Assembly (NCBI GenBank): GCA_000306725.1
Contig: CP003083.1
Location: forward strand, 372,001-436,000
DNA: 64,000 nucleotides
Reading direction: 5' to 3'
Origin: Methanolobus psychrophilus R15
Lineage (GTDB): Archaea > Halobacteriota > Methanosarcinia > Methanosarcinales > Methanosarcinaceae
Shown here in pieces: positions 35,572 through 45,660 of this stretch. The notes beneath the pieces are model-generated. The model was given only the letters and a program-made list of their open reading frames with translations, did not search any database and was not told where the DNA came from. The position numbers were made by a program, and so were the translations under genes. The stretch's first letter is position 1. Every line of letters starts with the position of its first letter.

Positions 35572-35634
35572 AGAGGAAATGAAATGAACTAAAAGAGACA
35601 TTGCAGTAGAATTAAAGTTTAAAGGACCGATACT

Positions 35635-36645
35635 ATGCAGAAAAAACTCTGGTACAGGACAATCCTGAGGTCCTTTTTACTTACATTGAGCGTGGTACTT
35701 GTCTACCTCCTTATTTTCATTCATATCATGGAATATGAGCAACAGTATGACCATGCCAACATGGTGGACGGCGCATACTGGACAATATCCACCATCACCA
35801 CAGTGGGATATGGAGATATCATATTCGCTTCCGCCGCAGGAAAGTTCTTTTCCATACTGGTGCAGCTATCAGGCATCCCTATTGTTTTCGGATTCCTTTT
35901 CAGCCTAATAATATCTCCCTGGCTTGAAAAGAACATACGTCCAAGCCTCCCTGTAAAGAGTCCCCGGAATTTCTCAGGCCATATAATCATCTGCGGATAC
36001 AACAGCCTTATAGAAACACTTGTGGAGGAACTGAATGAGAACAAGATACCCTATGTGTTAATCGAGGAAGAGGATTCCACAGTTGAAGACCTGCTGAAAA
36101 AGAATGTCAATGTCGTGCAGGGAAACCTATCTGATGAAACGACCTTCAGGAACGTCCATATTGAAAAAGCCAGTTCTGTTATTGTTAACCGTTCTGATGA
36201 AGTGAATGCGAACATCATCCTGACAGTGCGCACCATAAGTGATATCAATATCATTGCCATAGCCGAGGACAGGGCAAATAAGAAATATATGAAATATGCC
36301 GGTGCGACAAGTGTGATCTCTCCAAAGGAGCTGTTTGGAAGATTCATTGCCAGAAAAGCTGCGGATCCGTTCCTTAGAAGACTTACAGGTGCCACGGAAT
36401 TTTTTGATGGAGTAAGTATTGTGGAATTTCCTATATACCCTAAAAGCCCCCTTCTGGGAAAAAGCATCAAAGTAGCATCAATCCACGAAAAGACAGGCGC
36501 CAATCTAGTAGGCATGTGGAAAGGAGGAGTCCTTTCCTTTGACATTGATCCTCATGATATCATCAAAGACAATTCCGTACTTCTGGCTGTAGGTACCACA
36601 GACCAGTTGTCAGAACTAAGGAAGCTCACACAGCAGACCAGGTGA
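35635..36645 (+). CDS. Potassium channel with RCK/TrkA domains
   Basis: 336 residues. Two membrane helices (about 10-32 and 75-97) surround the pore loop with the selectivity filter TTVGYGD. A cytoplasmic RCK domain follows: TrkA-N (IIICGYNSLIETLVEELNE, about 115-230) and TrkA-C (about 255-335). This is the MthK-like class of ligand-gated K+ channels. The stop overlaps the start of the next TrkA gene by 3-4 bases, so the two are coupled and probably work together. Confidence 0.93.
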   Translation: MQKKLWYRTILRSFLLTLSVVLVYLLIFIHIMEYEQQYDHANMVDGAYWTISTITTVGYGDIIFASAAGKFFSILVQLSGIPIVFGFLFSLIISPWLEKNIRPSLPVKSPRNFSGHIIICGYNSLIETLVEELNENKIPYVLIEEEDSTVEDLLKKNVNVVQGNLSDETTFRNVHIEKASSVIVNRSDEVNANIILTVRTISDINIIAIAEDRANKKYMKYAGATSVISPKELFGRFIARKAADPFLRRLTGATEFFDGVSIVEFPIYPKSPLLGKSIKVASIHEKTGANLVGMWKGGVLSFDIDPHDIIKDNSVLLAVGTTDQLSELRKLTQQTR

Positions 36646-37337
36646 TGGCCATGATGACAAAAGACAACGGACACCTGATAATACTCGGATGTGGCGATGT
36701 TGGGAAGCACGCCGCTCAAACCCTTAAATATTCCGGCCTTAGATTCATCGCTATTGACTCTGATCCAGGGATGTTTGATAATGCTGATTTTGATTACGTC
36801 GTTGGCAATGCTACCGATGAGGATACACTGAAAAAGGCAGGCATTGAGACTGCTTCGACTGTTATCGTTGTCCTTAACAATGATACAGAAGTCATATTCG
36901 CAACCCTCATGGCACGGGGCATGAATCCTAAGTCAACCATCCTTGCGCGTGCAAATTCATATAAGTCCATCGATAAGATATACAAAGCAGGCGCAGATTA
37001 CGTTGCCGCTCTTTCTATAGTTGCCGGACAAATGATTGCAAAGATGACCTCACATTGCTTTGAAGTGTCCTGCAGGAAAATGGATGAGGACATCATGCTT
37101 TATGAAGGCATTGATATAGAGAAGCACACTGTCACCAATGAGCCTGACCTTGTCAACAGGACAGTAGCAGAAATTGGGTCAATGGAAAGATTTGGGTGTA
37201 CACTCATCGGGATAGAAAGAGAAGGAAAGATAATTACTGACATACTTCCATCAACTCTAATATTAAAGAACGATGTCATTGCAGTAGTTGGTATGAAACA
37301 GGGAATCGGCCTGTTCAAAGAGAAATATGTGAAGTAA
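36642..37337 (+). CDS. TrkA-family K+ transport regulatory protein
   Basis: 231 residues of soluble RCK type: TrkA-N with the nucleotide-binding LIILGCGDVGKHAAQTLKYS (residues about 11-30) and the acidic end of the second strand FIAIDSDPG, and TrkA-C from about 145. The start is a GTG overlapping the channel stop; ATG codons two and four codons later are alternatives. It likely binds NAD(H) or another nucleotide and gates the adjacent channel or another K+ transporter. Confidence 0.9.
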   Translation: MMAMMTKDNGHLIILGCGDVGKHAAQTLKYSGLRFIAIDSDPGMFDNADFDYVVGNATDEDTLKKAGIETASTVIVVLNNDTEVIFATLMARGMNPKSTILARANSYKSIDKIYKAGADYVAALSIVAGQMIAKMTSHCFEVSCRKMDEDIMLYEGIDIEKHTVTNEPDLVNRTVAEIGSMERFGCTLIGIEREGKIITDILPSTLILKNDVIAVVGMKQGIGLFKEKYVK

Positions 37338-37382
37338 ACCTGACCGGAAACATTGACATATCCGCGAATTGAGGAAATAGAG

Positions 37383-38135
37383 ATGGAAAATATACTTTTA
37401 GTGATTATAGTTTTCATCACATCCATCCTTTTCTCAATGCTTGGGATTGGAGGAGCTGTCTTTTATGTTCCTTTCCTTTACGGAACAGGTATGGAGCTTC
37501 TTAGTGCCATCACGACTGCCCTTTTACTCAATATTGTGACCTCCGGCTCTGCAGCCATGCTCTACCTGCGGAAAAAAATGGTGGACCTGCAAGTGGCAGT
37601 ACCCTTGATACTTTTTGCTGCTATCGGAACACAGATAGGAGGATACCTTGCAAGGCTTACTCCTGTTAATTTACTGCTTTTGATTTTCAGTATCCAGATG
37701 GTGTTCATTGGGACAGAGATGCTCTTTGCAAGATTTGAGAAGTTCTATCGTGGAAAAGAGATTTCCGGGAAAAAGAAAAAGATCCTGATAATTGTCGGAG
37801 GATTTGTGATAGGCATCCTTTCCGGTTTATTAGGCGTGGGAGGAGGGTCTTTTGTGGTCCCTATGCTCATAGTTCTGGGGTATGGGGTCAAATGTGCCGC
37901 TGCAACTTCGGGGTTTGTGGTTGTCTTTGCGTCGCTCGCCGCGTTCCTTGCGCATGTATGGACCTGGGAGCCTGATACAACATTGGTGCTCTACATAATT
38001 GTGGCTTCTTTCCTTGGTGCACAGATAGGTTCAAGACTGATGTACAGCAGAATAAAAGCGGAAACGCTTAGAAAAATACTGGGAGTCATGCTGCTGGTTA
38101 TGGCAGCAAGAATATTGCAGGGTCTTCTTTCATAG
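37383..38135 (+). CDS. TSUP (TauE/SafE) family anion permease
   Basis: 250 residues from the ATG at 37383, which has a GAGG site upstream; an upstream in-frame start adds ten polar residues and is less likely. Eight membrane helices in two similar halves, with the repeat signature SMLGIGGAVFYVPFL in the first half and GLLGVGGGSFVVPML in the second. The family moves sulfite, sulfonates and related anions. Substrate not visible. Follows the TrkA gene by about 45 bases. Confidence 0.88.
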   Translation: MENILLVIIVFITSILFSMLGIGGAVFYVPFLYGTGMELLSAITTALLLNIVTSGSAAMLYLRKKMVDLQVAVPLILFAAIGTQIGGYLARLTPVNLLLLIFSIQMVFIGTEMLFARFEKFYRGKEISGKKKKILIIVGGFVIGILSGLLGVGGGSFVVPMLIVLGYGVKCAAATSGFVVVFASLAAFLAHVWTWEPDTTLVLYIIVASFLGAQIGSRLMYSRIKAETLRKILGVMLLVMAARILQGLLS

Positions 38136-38175
38136 AAAGCTTTAATACAGTCAATATCAATCAGTACATTCCTGT

Positions 38176-38273
38176 GGGCTCGTAGGGTAGCCAGGATATC
38201 CTGATGGGCTTCGAAGAGGTTTTATTTGCCCCGAAGACACCCATTGACCCGCGTTCGAATCGCGGCGGGCCCG
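38176..38273 (+). tRNA. tRNA-Arg (anticodon TCG), with a 24-nt intron
   Basis: Full cloverleaf: acceptor stem GGGCTCG/CGGGCCC with one G-T pair (38176-38182 and 38266-38272), D arm from 38185, anticodon stem ATGGG/CCCAT (38204-38208 and 38240-38244), anticodon TCG at 38211-38213, T arm CCGCG-TTCGAAT-CGCGG (38249-38265), discriminator G at 38273. CCA is not encoded. It decodes CGA and related arginine codons. An intron interrupts it after position 37. The gene is convergent with pheT. Confidence 0.92.
38215..38238 (+). other. tRNA-Arg intron with bulge-helix-bulge
   Basis: 24 bases between anticodon-loop positions 37 and 38, the canonical archaeal site. Exon bases CTTC (38209-38212) pair with intron bases GAAG (38233-38236), giving the four-pair central helix flanked by three-base bulges recognised by the tRNA-splicing endonuclease. 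Confidence 0.88.
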
Positions 38274-38302
38274 CTTGCTCTTTTTCTTTGAGGATTTTTG
38301 AA

Positions 38303-39936
38303 TCACTCTTTCATCAGATCAATCTCGAAACCCACCACAGGCTGCCCCAGACCGAAGTTCACTATGACCTGTGGGTAAAGCTCCCCCATGACGCCCGTTT
38401 TCCTGCCATTTACAAGTATATCCGCTCTTCGGCCTTCCCCCGACGTTCCATGAAGGCCGGATCTTCTGACTCTGAAACCTCGTAGGGGGTAACTCTCTCT
38501 CTCATGAACGCATCCACAAGCTCCCTCAGTTCTGTGAAATTGGCCTGGGCATGGATAGATACTGCTGCAAGGTGCAGGCCGTTCTTGTTATTTACAACGA
38601 TATCCCCAACCTCAAATACCTTTTGGGGAAGCTCCCTGTGCTGGTTCATGGAAAGTATCTCAAGGAGATTGGGCAGGATAGTGGTCCTTACCATTGTCTG
38701 CTCTTCGCTTATAGGATGCAGCACACAGGTGACGTCATTTGATCTTTCCCTGCACATCCAGTCGAAATTGATCTTCTCACTGGTCAGAGTGAAGGGCATT
38801 ACCTGCGAATAACCGAGGCCTGTCATGATCTCCCGTATTGAGGAGCTGATATCCGATAGGGGGTGAGACTTGCCCACTGTGGCATTCATCGGGAATATAG
38901 CAGGGATATTGTTGAAACCATAGCCAACTGCAATATCCTCGATGAGGTCGGAATTATCAAGGATATCCGCACGGTAGCCAGGTATCATTACTTCGATGAT
39001 GTCCTTGTGAAGCTCCTGCGCACCAAATCCCATCCTGTTCAGCTGTCTGATGATCTCCTTCACAGGAAGGTCAAGTCCTATGAGAGCATCAACTTCGGAC
39101 TTCCTAAGTATTTTCACGTGGGGAGAAAGATTAAGGGGTATATGTTCAGTGCCGTCCGCCTTGATGATCTTCACATATTCAACCTGCCCGCCACGCTCTG
39201 CAAGTGCTGTTGTCACTATGTTCAGGGCAGTATAGACTTCAGAGCCCAGGCCTGTGACATCCACAAGCAGATCAGTGGTGTTCTCATTCACCATTGTAAG
39301 TGTGCCATTGATAATAGGAGGTAATGAAAGGACATTGTCATTAGCATCCAGTATCAGCGGATATTTATCCAGGCCATCCAGTATGCCTGCGAACTTCATA
39401 CCCTTGGGATGCTTTTTAAGTATCTCTTTCATGGACATGGGCTCCGTGAAATCCAGCGGCACGAAGCTGAAGGCAGGGTCTGCGGCAATATACCGGAAAG
39501 GAGCCTGTACCTTGGATAGGTCATGCACACCGATGGATACTTTTTTCCTGTCACGTCCAAGGCCCCAGTGCAGCGATTCCTGCAGGTCCATCAGGGATTT
39601 GATTGAGGTGGAAGTGAACCTGAGGCCTCTTACCACAGCACACCCGAACACCGGCCGGATGTTCTCAATTTGGGCGTCCATGCTTATCTCTATCTGATAA
39701 GGCCTGACCTCGTAGTCGCAAAAGCCGGTTTCAATATCAAGAAAACCACGCATCGCGCGTGCCACGCCCTCTACACTATAGAGGTCCGGGCGATCGGGGA
39801 AGAATTCAATGTCGATGGACTCCTCTTCGATGCGCTCTATATCGGCACCGATCATAGGCACACGCTTAATGATCGTGTCCTTATCAGTTCCTGTCAACTC
39901 TTCAAGATCGTTGTATGGTAGGGTTATTATTGGCAT
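38303..39936 (-). CDS. pheT: Phenylalanine-tRNA ligase beta subunit, apparent frameshift near 3' end
   Basis: Archaeal-type PheT, which with PheS charges tRNA-Phe. The main frame runs from the ATG at 39936 and contains the B5 region ([20 protein letters not shown]), [19 protein letters not shown] and the [12 protein letters not shown] core. That frame stops early at 38410, but the sequence continues the family C-terminus in the next frame, reading [20 protein letters not shown] and [20 protein letters not shown] to a stop at 38303-38305. Adding one base in the run of five C (38437-38441) joins the two and gives 544 residues, the normal length. pheS is not adjacent. Sequencing error, true mutation or programmed slippage cannot be separated here. 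Confidence 0.85.
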
Positions 39937-40347
39937 GCAGGATATCCTCTCTGTCCCTTATCACTATTCTACCTGAACATATCAACCTTTAGATTTAATG
40001 TTTTTGATTTAGCGGAGCAAGGATTATATTCAGATCAATAGAAGAGTACTAAAGATAGTGATGATACACCATGTACATGAAATCTCTGTAAAAATGCTCT
40101 TTTGTACATAGCTGTGCCAAAAATGAATGCACATTTAGCGTTATTATATTTTTCATGTCCATTTTAGATTTAAAGGTGTACATCAGTACAAAGATAAGGA
40201 AGACCTTCAAGGCATAGCTGCAAGTTTATGGCGGTGTTCGCTTTAAGATCATTCATCGATACAATACCTTTAATAACCAGCATAATTATAATAAATATAT
40301 AATATAACTATGTATTTGGACAATTCAACTATTATTTGGTGACATTC
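39937..40347. other. 411-base divergent intergenic region pheT / pilus ATPase
   Basis: AT-rich, no convincing coding frame or known RNA. TATA-like runs at 40297-40310 (tatataatataa) probably drive the ATPase gene. A weak repeat TGTACAT occurs at 40073 and near 40114 and 40179. Nothing else seen. Confidence 0.5.
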
Positions 40348-42522
40348 ATGGCTGATGCTCAAACTGGAAACATGAAAAACAAAGAGCTTGAAAAAGCCAA
40401 GGCAGAAGATGAAGCATTTAGTGTTCTACCAATAGAAGAAGCATCATTAGCTGTCGAAAGAGTCTCTGATACCTTTAACACAGACGACGGTGATCAGGAA
40501 GGCGAAGGAAGCGAAGACACCCTGGAGGCATCAAATCTCCTTGAAAAGTTAGCGCAGATAAAGATATCCGAACAGAAACTTGATGATGAATTCAACTCCC
40601 TCATAATGAAAGGTTCAGCTTCATCAGAGACTGGAAAGCCTTTTGGTGAGAAAGAGATCCTTGTTCCCAGATCAGAGACTACTCTCCGAGATAAAAAAGC
40701 CGAGATCCCATCCAAAAATGATGAATTTAATATCCTGCTTCCAAAGTCAGCAGGTTTTGGCCCAGCTAAAAGAAGTTTCCCTGATATAAGAGTGAAAGAA
40801 GAGCCTGTGCCTGAAAAGGACAAAGAGGCAAAATTAAAAGTTAAGAGCCTGCTTGAAGACAAATCAAAGGAAGAGAAGCTTATACCAATCAGGGAAAACA
40901 AAGCAGAAACAGAGATAGAAGCAGTAGAAGAGACTGTCAAAGAAGAAAAGATAGGATTCCTTGGTAAAGTAAAGAGCCTCTTTAAAAAGATAGAGGTGGA
41001 GATAGAACCTTACGACCCGCAGTTGCATGGCCTCATCTCCGAATTTAAGGGTGTTGAAGGATATGAGGAGATAGAACGCTATTGGGTCAACGAACCTTAT
41101 ACGTTCATTGTCATCCTCTACAACGAAGAGACAAACCACCACCTGTATTATGTTGTAGAGCCGGAGCTTACAGATTTTGAAGAAGTGTTCCTGAAAGAGA
41201 TAAGGGACAGACTGCGTGATGTGCTCCTGGTAGAGGACATAGATGAAGATACATGCAACAAGGAAACTGTACTGGAATCCAAGATATGGTCTATCATACA
41301 GGACTATACCCTTGAGATTACCTCTCCGATGCTTGCCAAGATCTCCTATTATATCAAAAGGGACTTTATCCGTTTTGGAAAGATCGATGCGCTCATGTGT
41401 GATACTTCCATAGAGGACGTATCCGGCAACGGCCATGACGTACCTATCTTCCTTTACCACCGGACATATCAGAACATCCCAACAAACATAGTATATCCTG
41501 AGAATGAGCTAAACTCTTTCATCATCCAGATGGCTCAGAGAAGCGGTAAGCATATCTCAGTGGCCGAACCAATAGTAGACGCCACCATGCCTGACGGATC
41601 AAGGATCCAGATGACGCTGGGGACCTGCGTCACAGCCCATGGAAGTACTTTCACCATACGTAAATTCAGCGAAACCCCAATCACACCTGTGGACCTCATC
41701 AAATGGGGAACCTTTTCTGCAGAAGCTATGGCCTACCTGTGGCTATGCATTGAGAATAACAAGAGCCTTATCTACGCCGGAGGTACCGCTTCAGGTAAAA
41801 CATCATCGCTTAACGCGGTGTCACTCTTCATTCCTGAAAAGGCAAAGGTCATTACACTTGAGGATACAAGGGAACTCAAACTTCCTCACCCCAACTGGAT
41901 ACCCAGCATGACCAGAGATTCGTTCACTGCTGACGAAAGGGGAGCTGTGGATATGTACGACCTTCTCAAGGCTGCACTGCGTCAGCGTCCGGAATACCTG
42001 CTTGTAGGCGAGGTAAGGGGTAAAGAGGCATTGACACTTTTCCAGGCAATGTCCACAGGACATACCACATTCTCCACAATGCATGCGGACTCAGTGGCAT
42101 CTGCCATTCACAGGCTTGAGAACCCGCCGATCAGCGTACCGCGTTCCATGATCCAGGCACTGGATATCATGAGCATACAGTCCCAGACATACACCAAAGG
42201 AAAACGTGTGAGAAGAAACATTAAGCTTGTTGAGATCATCGACATAGATCCCAATACGAGAAACATCAGGACCAACGACATCTTTGTATGGGATTCCGAA
42301 AATGATGTTTTTGTCAGGACCGGAGAATCAAAGGCACTCTTTGACATCAAGATGCGCCGTGGCTGGGGGCAGGGCAGGATTGACGAAGAGCTCTATTACC
42401 GCCAGAAGATACTGGAATACATGGTCAATAACACCATAACGGACTTCAACGAGATATCAGGAATAATCAATGCATACCAATCAAGACCCGAGAGAGTCCT
42501 GAAGAAACTGCAGATAGCGTAG
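40348..42522 (+). CDS. Type II/IV secretion system (archaeal pilus) ATPase
   Basis: 724 residues from the ATG at 40348, with GGTGA five bases upstream; TTG and GTG codons slightly upstream are alternatives. The first 220 residues are highly charged and probably disordered. From about 230 the GspE/TadA/FlaI-type ATPase follows, with N-terminal domain and Walker A AGGTASGKTSS (lysine about 484), Asp box VITLEDTRELKL, Walker B YLLVGEVRGKE and His box STGHTTFSTMHADS. It powers assembly of type IV pili or a related surface machine together with the membrane protein that follows 16 bases later. No pilin genes are adjacent. Confidence 0.93.
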   Translation: MADAQTGNMKNKELEKAKAEDEAFSVLPIEEASLAVERVSDTFNTDDGDQEGEGSEDTLEASNLLEKLAQIKISEQKLDDEFNSLIMKGSASSETGKPFGEKEILVPRSETTLRDKKAEIPSKNDEFNILLPKSAGFGPAKRSFPDIRVKEEPVPEKDKEAKLKVKSLLEDKSKEEKLIPIRENKAETEIEAVEETVKEEKIGFLGKVKSLFKKIEVEIEPYDPQLHGLISEFKGVEGYEEIERYWVNEPYTFIVILYNEETNHHLYYVVEPELTDFEEVFLKEIRDRLRDVLLVEDIDEDTCNKETVLESKIWSIIQDYTLEITSPMLAKISYYIKRDFIRFGKIDALMCDTSIEDVSGNGHDVPIFLYHRTYQNIPTNIVYPENELNSFIIQMAQRSGKHISVAEPIVDATMPDGSRIQMTLGTCVTAHGSTFTIRKFSETPITPVDLIKWGTFSAEAMAYLWLCIENNKSLIYAGGTASGKTSSLNAVSLFIPEKAKVITLEDTRELKLPHPNWIPSMTRDSFTADERGAVDMYDLLKAALRQRPEYLLVGEVRGKEALTLFQAMSTGHTTFSTMHADSVASAIHRLENPPISVPRSMIQALDIMSIQSQTYTKGKRVRRNIKLVEIIDIDPNTRNIRTNDIFVWDSENDVFVRTGESKALFDIKMRRGWGQGRIDEELYYRQKILEYMVNNTITDFNEISGIINAYQSRPERVLKKLQIA

Positions 42523-42538
42523 GCGTGGAGGTGAAAGA

Positions 42539-44716
42539 TTGACTGAAAGGAAGAACTCTTCTGAAACTACCATGCTGCAGCCGGATGAAACTGAACAGGG
42601 AATCGTTGAGAGCGCTGTGGACCATCCGGCAGATAACGACAAGGCAGTTGAGACTTCAAAAAGCAAGAAAAAGAAGAGTAAACTTAATCTTGATCCGTAC
42701 ATAAAGAAAGCCGGTGTTTATTACAAAGTGCTTAAAAAGGTACCATTTGTCCTGCTTGGCACAAGGATCAAAGCCCGGAAGCAAAACTACGTGAACCTGC
42801 AAAAGCAGCTCAACCAGGCTCGCATACCAGTGTCACATGAGATGTATATCTCAAATGCCATATTCTACTCCATACTGGCGGGTATATTGGGAGCTTTCCT
42901 GGGACTTTTTCTCACATATATTATAATAGAGCTTGTTGGTCTTCCCGATAAGCTGACAAAACTTACTTTCAGCCCTAGCATGGCTTTTCTTCTTTCCTAT
43001 AAGGAGATATTCATCGCCTTTTTCATTACCATCGTCTTCATTGTAGGCCTTGGAGGACTGGTATACACTATATTCATGATCTATCCGGGATTCCAGGCAG
43101 GTGAGCGTAAATCAAAGATAGATATGCAGTTACCCTATGCCGTAACATTCATGTATGCACTCAGCAAGGGTGGCATGAATATCCTTGATGTGTTCAGGGC
43201 TCTTGCAAAGTCCGAGGATACATACGGAGAGGCTTCAAAGGAAATAGACGCCATCGTAAGAGATATGGATTATTTCGGACATGACCTCAGGACAGCGCTT
43301 ACAAACGCTTCGGAAACAACACCTTCGGATAGGTTCCAGGACCTCATATACAATCTGCTTACTGTGATAGACAGTGGTGGTAACATACCCAACTACTTCC
43401 GTGACAAGTCAGAGCAATACCTGGTAAGATCAGAGGTCGACCAGAAGGGCTTCCTTGATACACTCGCATTGCTCGCTGAGTCATATGTGACGGCTTTTGT
43501 GGCAGGCCCCCTATTTATCATCATCATGGGAGTCATGATGGCCGTTATGGGGTCCGGAACAAGCACCATGGTATATGCGATCATCTATGCCGTATTGCCT
43601 GTGGGATCACTGATGTTCGTGGTCATGATAAGTATCATCACCCCCACTGAGATGGGAGAACCAAAACTCCTTAACACGCGCATGGTGCTTGACCACGGGA
43701 TACCGGAAGTGCCAGGATATCTCCTGCCGGTGTACGATGAGAACGGGGAACCGATTGGAGAGACACAGGAGAAAGTAAGGGAAAGAGGTTATTTCGAATC
43801 ATTCATCAAATCAAAGAAATGGCTTGCCATAAAGAACATTATAAAGAACCCCCTTGCACCGATGTTCCGCAACCCGCTTACAACAATGGCTATCACCGTT
43901 CCGCTGGCACTTCTTCTGGTGGGCGTGCCTCTGATGATGAACATTAATAGGCTTACCACCCCTGCGCTTTTAGTGGATTTCATCGATGATAAGCTCGTAT
44001 TCGCAATGCTGCTGGTAATAATACCACTGTCCATCTTCTTTGAGATCAAGAGCATGAAGAAGAAGAAGCTGGAGAGCAATTTCCCGGATTTCCTGAAGAA
44101 ACTGGCAAGTACTAATGAAACAGGCATGACACTGAGAGATTCAATCAAGCTTATGGCCAAATCAGAAACTGATGCTCTCAGCCGCGAAGTGAAGAAGATA
44201 TGGCATGATATGCTATGGGGGATCGAGATCAACGATTCGCTCGTAAGATTCGCTAACAGGCTCAGAACCCAGGTTATCACACGTTCACTATCCCTGATAA
44301 CAAAAGCAAATGAATCCAGCGGTGATGTGGGAGAGGTACTGATCGTAGCAGCAAGGGATGCGGCTTCCGAGCAGGGGATGAGAAGAGAACGAACTATGAG
44401 CATGATGATCTACATTGTCATCATCTACATTTCATTCCTTGTGTTCGTGGGTGTTATATATGTTATCTCAACAACTTTCCTGACAGAGATGGCATCAGCC
44501 GGGAAACAGATGGCAGCATCAGGAGGCCAGGGAGGCTTCCTTGGCAATTTCGATCTGAACGCCTACACACAGCTCTTCAAGCATGCAGCTATTATCCAGG
44601 GACTTAGTTCGGGCCTTATGGCAGGGGCCATGGGTGAAGGCAGTGTCATGGCAGGCCTCAAGCACTCCACGATCATGATTATAATCGGATATGTTATATT
44701 CACGCTGTTCATCTGA
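42539..44716 (+). CDS. Pilus assembly membrane protein (TadC/FlaJ-like)
   Basis: 725 residues starting at TTG behind a strong GGAGGTGA. After a charged N-terminus (about 1-60) come two copies of the GspF/T2SSF module: helices near 105-180, a cytoplasmic helical domain (MQLPYAVTFMYALSKGGMNI), helices near 320-365, then the same order again with FPDFLKKLASTNETGMTLRD at about 515 and helices to the C-terminus. This platform protein anchors the ATPase encoded just upstream. Doubled modules are typical of the archaeal form. Confidence 0.9.
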   Translation: MTERKNSSETTMLQPDETEQGIVESAVDHPADNDKAVETSKSKKKKSKLNLDPYIKKAGVYYKVLKKVPFVLLGTRIKARKQNYVNLQKQLNQARIPVSHEMYISNAIFYSILAGILGAFLGLFLTYIIIELVGLPDKLTKLTFSPSMAFLLSYKEIFIAFFITIVFIVGLGGLVYTIFMIYPGFQAGERKSKIDMQLPYAVTFMYALSKGGMNILDVFRALAKSEDTYGEASKEIDAIVRDMDYFGHDLRTALTNASETTPSDRFQDLIYNLLTVIDSGGNIPNYFRDKSEQYLVRSEVDQKGFLDTLALLAESYVTAFVAGPLFIIIMGVMMAVMGSGTSTMVYAIIYAVLPVGSLMFVVMISIITPTEMGEPKLLNTRMVLDHGIPEVPGYLLPVYDENGEPIGETQEKVRERGYFESFIKSKKWLAIKNIIKNPLAPMFRNPLTTMAITVPLALLLVGVPLMMNINRLTTPALLVDFIDDKLVFAMLLVIIPLSIFFEIKSMKKKKLESNFPDFLKKLASTNETGMTLRDSIKLMAKSETDALSREVKKIWHDMLWGIEINDSLVRFANRLRTQVITRSLSLITKANESSGDVGEVLIVAARDAASEQGMRRERTMSMMIYIVIIYISFLVFVGVIYVISTTFLTEMASAGKQMAASGGQGGFLGNFDLNAYTQLFKHAAIIQGLSSGLMAGAMGEGSVMAGLKHSTIMIIIGYVIFTLFI

Positions 44717-44755
44717 CAGACATATTAATGTAGACAGATGGACGGATAGAGTATA

Positions 44756-45400
44756 ATGAGAATCGCTGGAATCGATGAGGCTGGAAAGGGACCTGTGATA
44801 GGTCCCATGTGCGTTGGCGGAGTCCTTATGGAGGAGTCCAGGATAAATGCCTTGAAGAACCTGGGTGTGGCTGACTCAAAGAAACTGACCCCTAAAAAAA
44901 GGGAAATGCTTGCCCTCCAGATAGAAAAATACGCTCTTCAAGTCTTTGTTCTTGAGATCACACCTCAGCAGATAGATGAACTGCGCAAGCTGATGACCAT
45001 GAACGAGATCATGGTGCTTGCCTTTTCGAGAGTCCTCGAGGAACTGCATCCGAATGTTGCTTTTGTCGATGCCGCCGATGTGAGTGAGGAAAGGTTTGGG
45101 AAAAGGCTCCTGCTTGAGTATGAGAAAAAACATTCTGAGAAAGCTGGCTGCATGTCAATTATATCAAAGCATCAGGCTGATTGCATATACCCCATCGTTT
45201 CTGCTGCTTCCATTGTAGCAAAGGTGCGCAGGGACAGCCTGATAGAAGAGCTCAAAAAAGAGATTGGAGTTGACTTTGGCAGCGGTTATCCTTCAGACCC
45301 TAAGACAAAGCAGTTCCTGCAGGACTGGTTCAAGGAACACGGAGAATTGCCTGATATAGTAAGGTATTCCTGGAAGACTGCAGAGAATGTAATGAAGTGA
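44756..45400 (+). CDS. rnhB: Ribonuclease HII
   Basis: 214 residues; removes RNA primers and single ribonucleotides from DNA. N-terminal active-site block AGIDEAGKGPVIGPMCVGGV carries the first Asp-Glu pair, VAFVDAADVSEERFG the next Asp, and KHQADCIYPIVSAASIVAKV the final catalytic Asp. Length is normal. It follows the pilus membrane gene by 39 bases on the same strand but is functionally unrelated. Confidence 0.96.
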   Translation: MRIAGIDEAGKGPVIGPMCVGGVLMEESRINALKNLGVADSKKLTPKKREMLALQIEKYALQVFVLEITPQQIDELRKLMTMNEIMVLAFSRVLEELHPNVAFVDAADVSEERFGKRLLLEYEKKHSEKAGCMSIISKHQADCIYPIVSAASIVAKVRRDSLIEELKKEIGVDFGSGYPSDPKTKQFLQDWFKEHGELPDIVRYSWKTAENVMK

Positions 45401-45636
45401 GAAGGTCTATTTTATCATGCCCGCTGTTGGAATCTAATTTGCGAACTTTGAGGGACACGGGTCCAAATGGATATTACATGGCTAATGGTGCCTATTTGCC
45501 TGCTATAGTCAGCACTTTTTACAGGACTTACCATCGGATTGTTCTGACTGAGCAGATTAAATCTTGAGATTGAGGCCGAATTGAATAACAGGTATGCTGA
45601 AAAGATACTGAGTGTCAATGAAAACTAAAAAATATT

Positions 45637-45660
45637 GAAACGAAGCTTTAACTTCGTTTC
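45637..45660 (-). terminator. Terminator of the PKD surface protein
   Basis: GAAACGAAG-ctttaa-CTTCGTTTC, a perfect nine-pair stem overlapping the last codons and stop of the gene. On the minus strand it is followed by aatattttttagttttc, a T-rich tract. Confidence 0.75.

Noticed and set aside
39937-40347. C/D-box RNA suggested by TGATGA near 40061
   Set aside because: No matching CTGA D box at the right distance.
45415-45618. 67-residue minus-strand frame in the rnhB/PKD gap
   Set aside because: No ribosome site, no recognisable pattern; the 247-base gap shows only the terminator at its right end.
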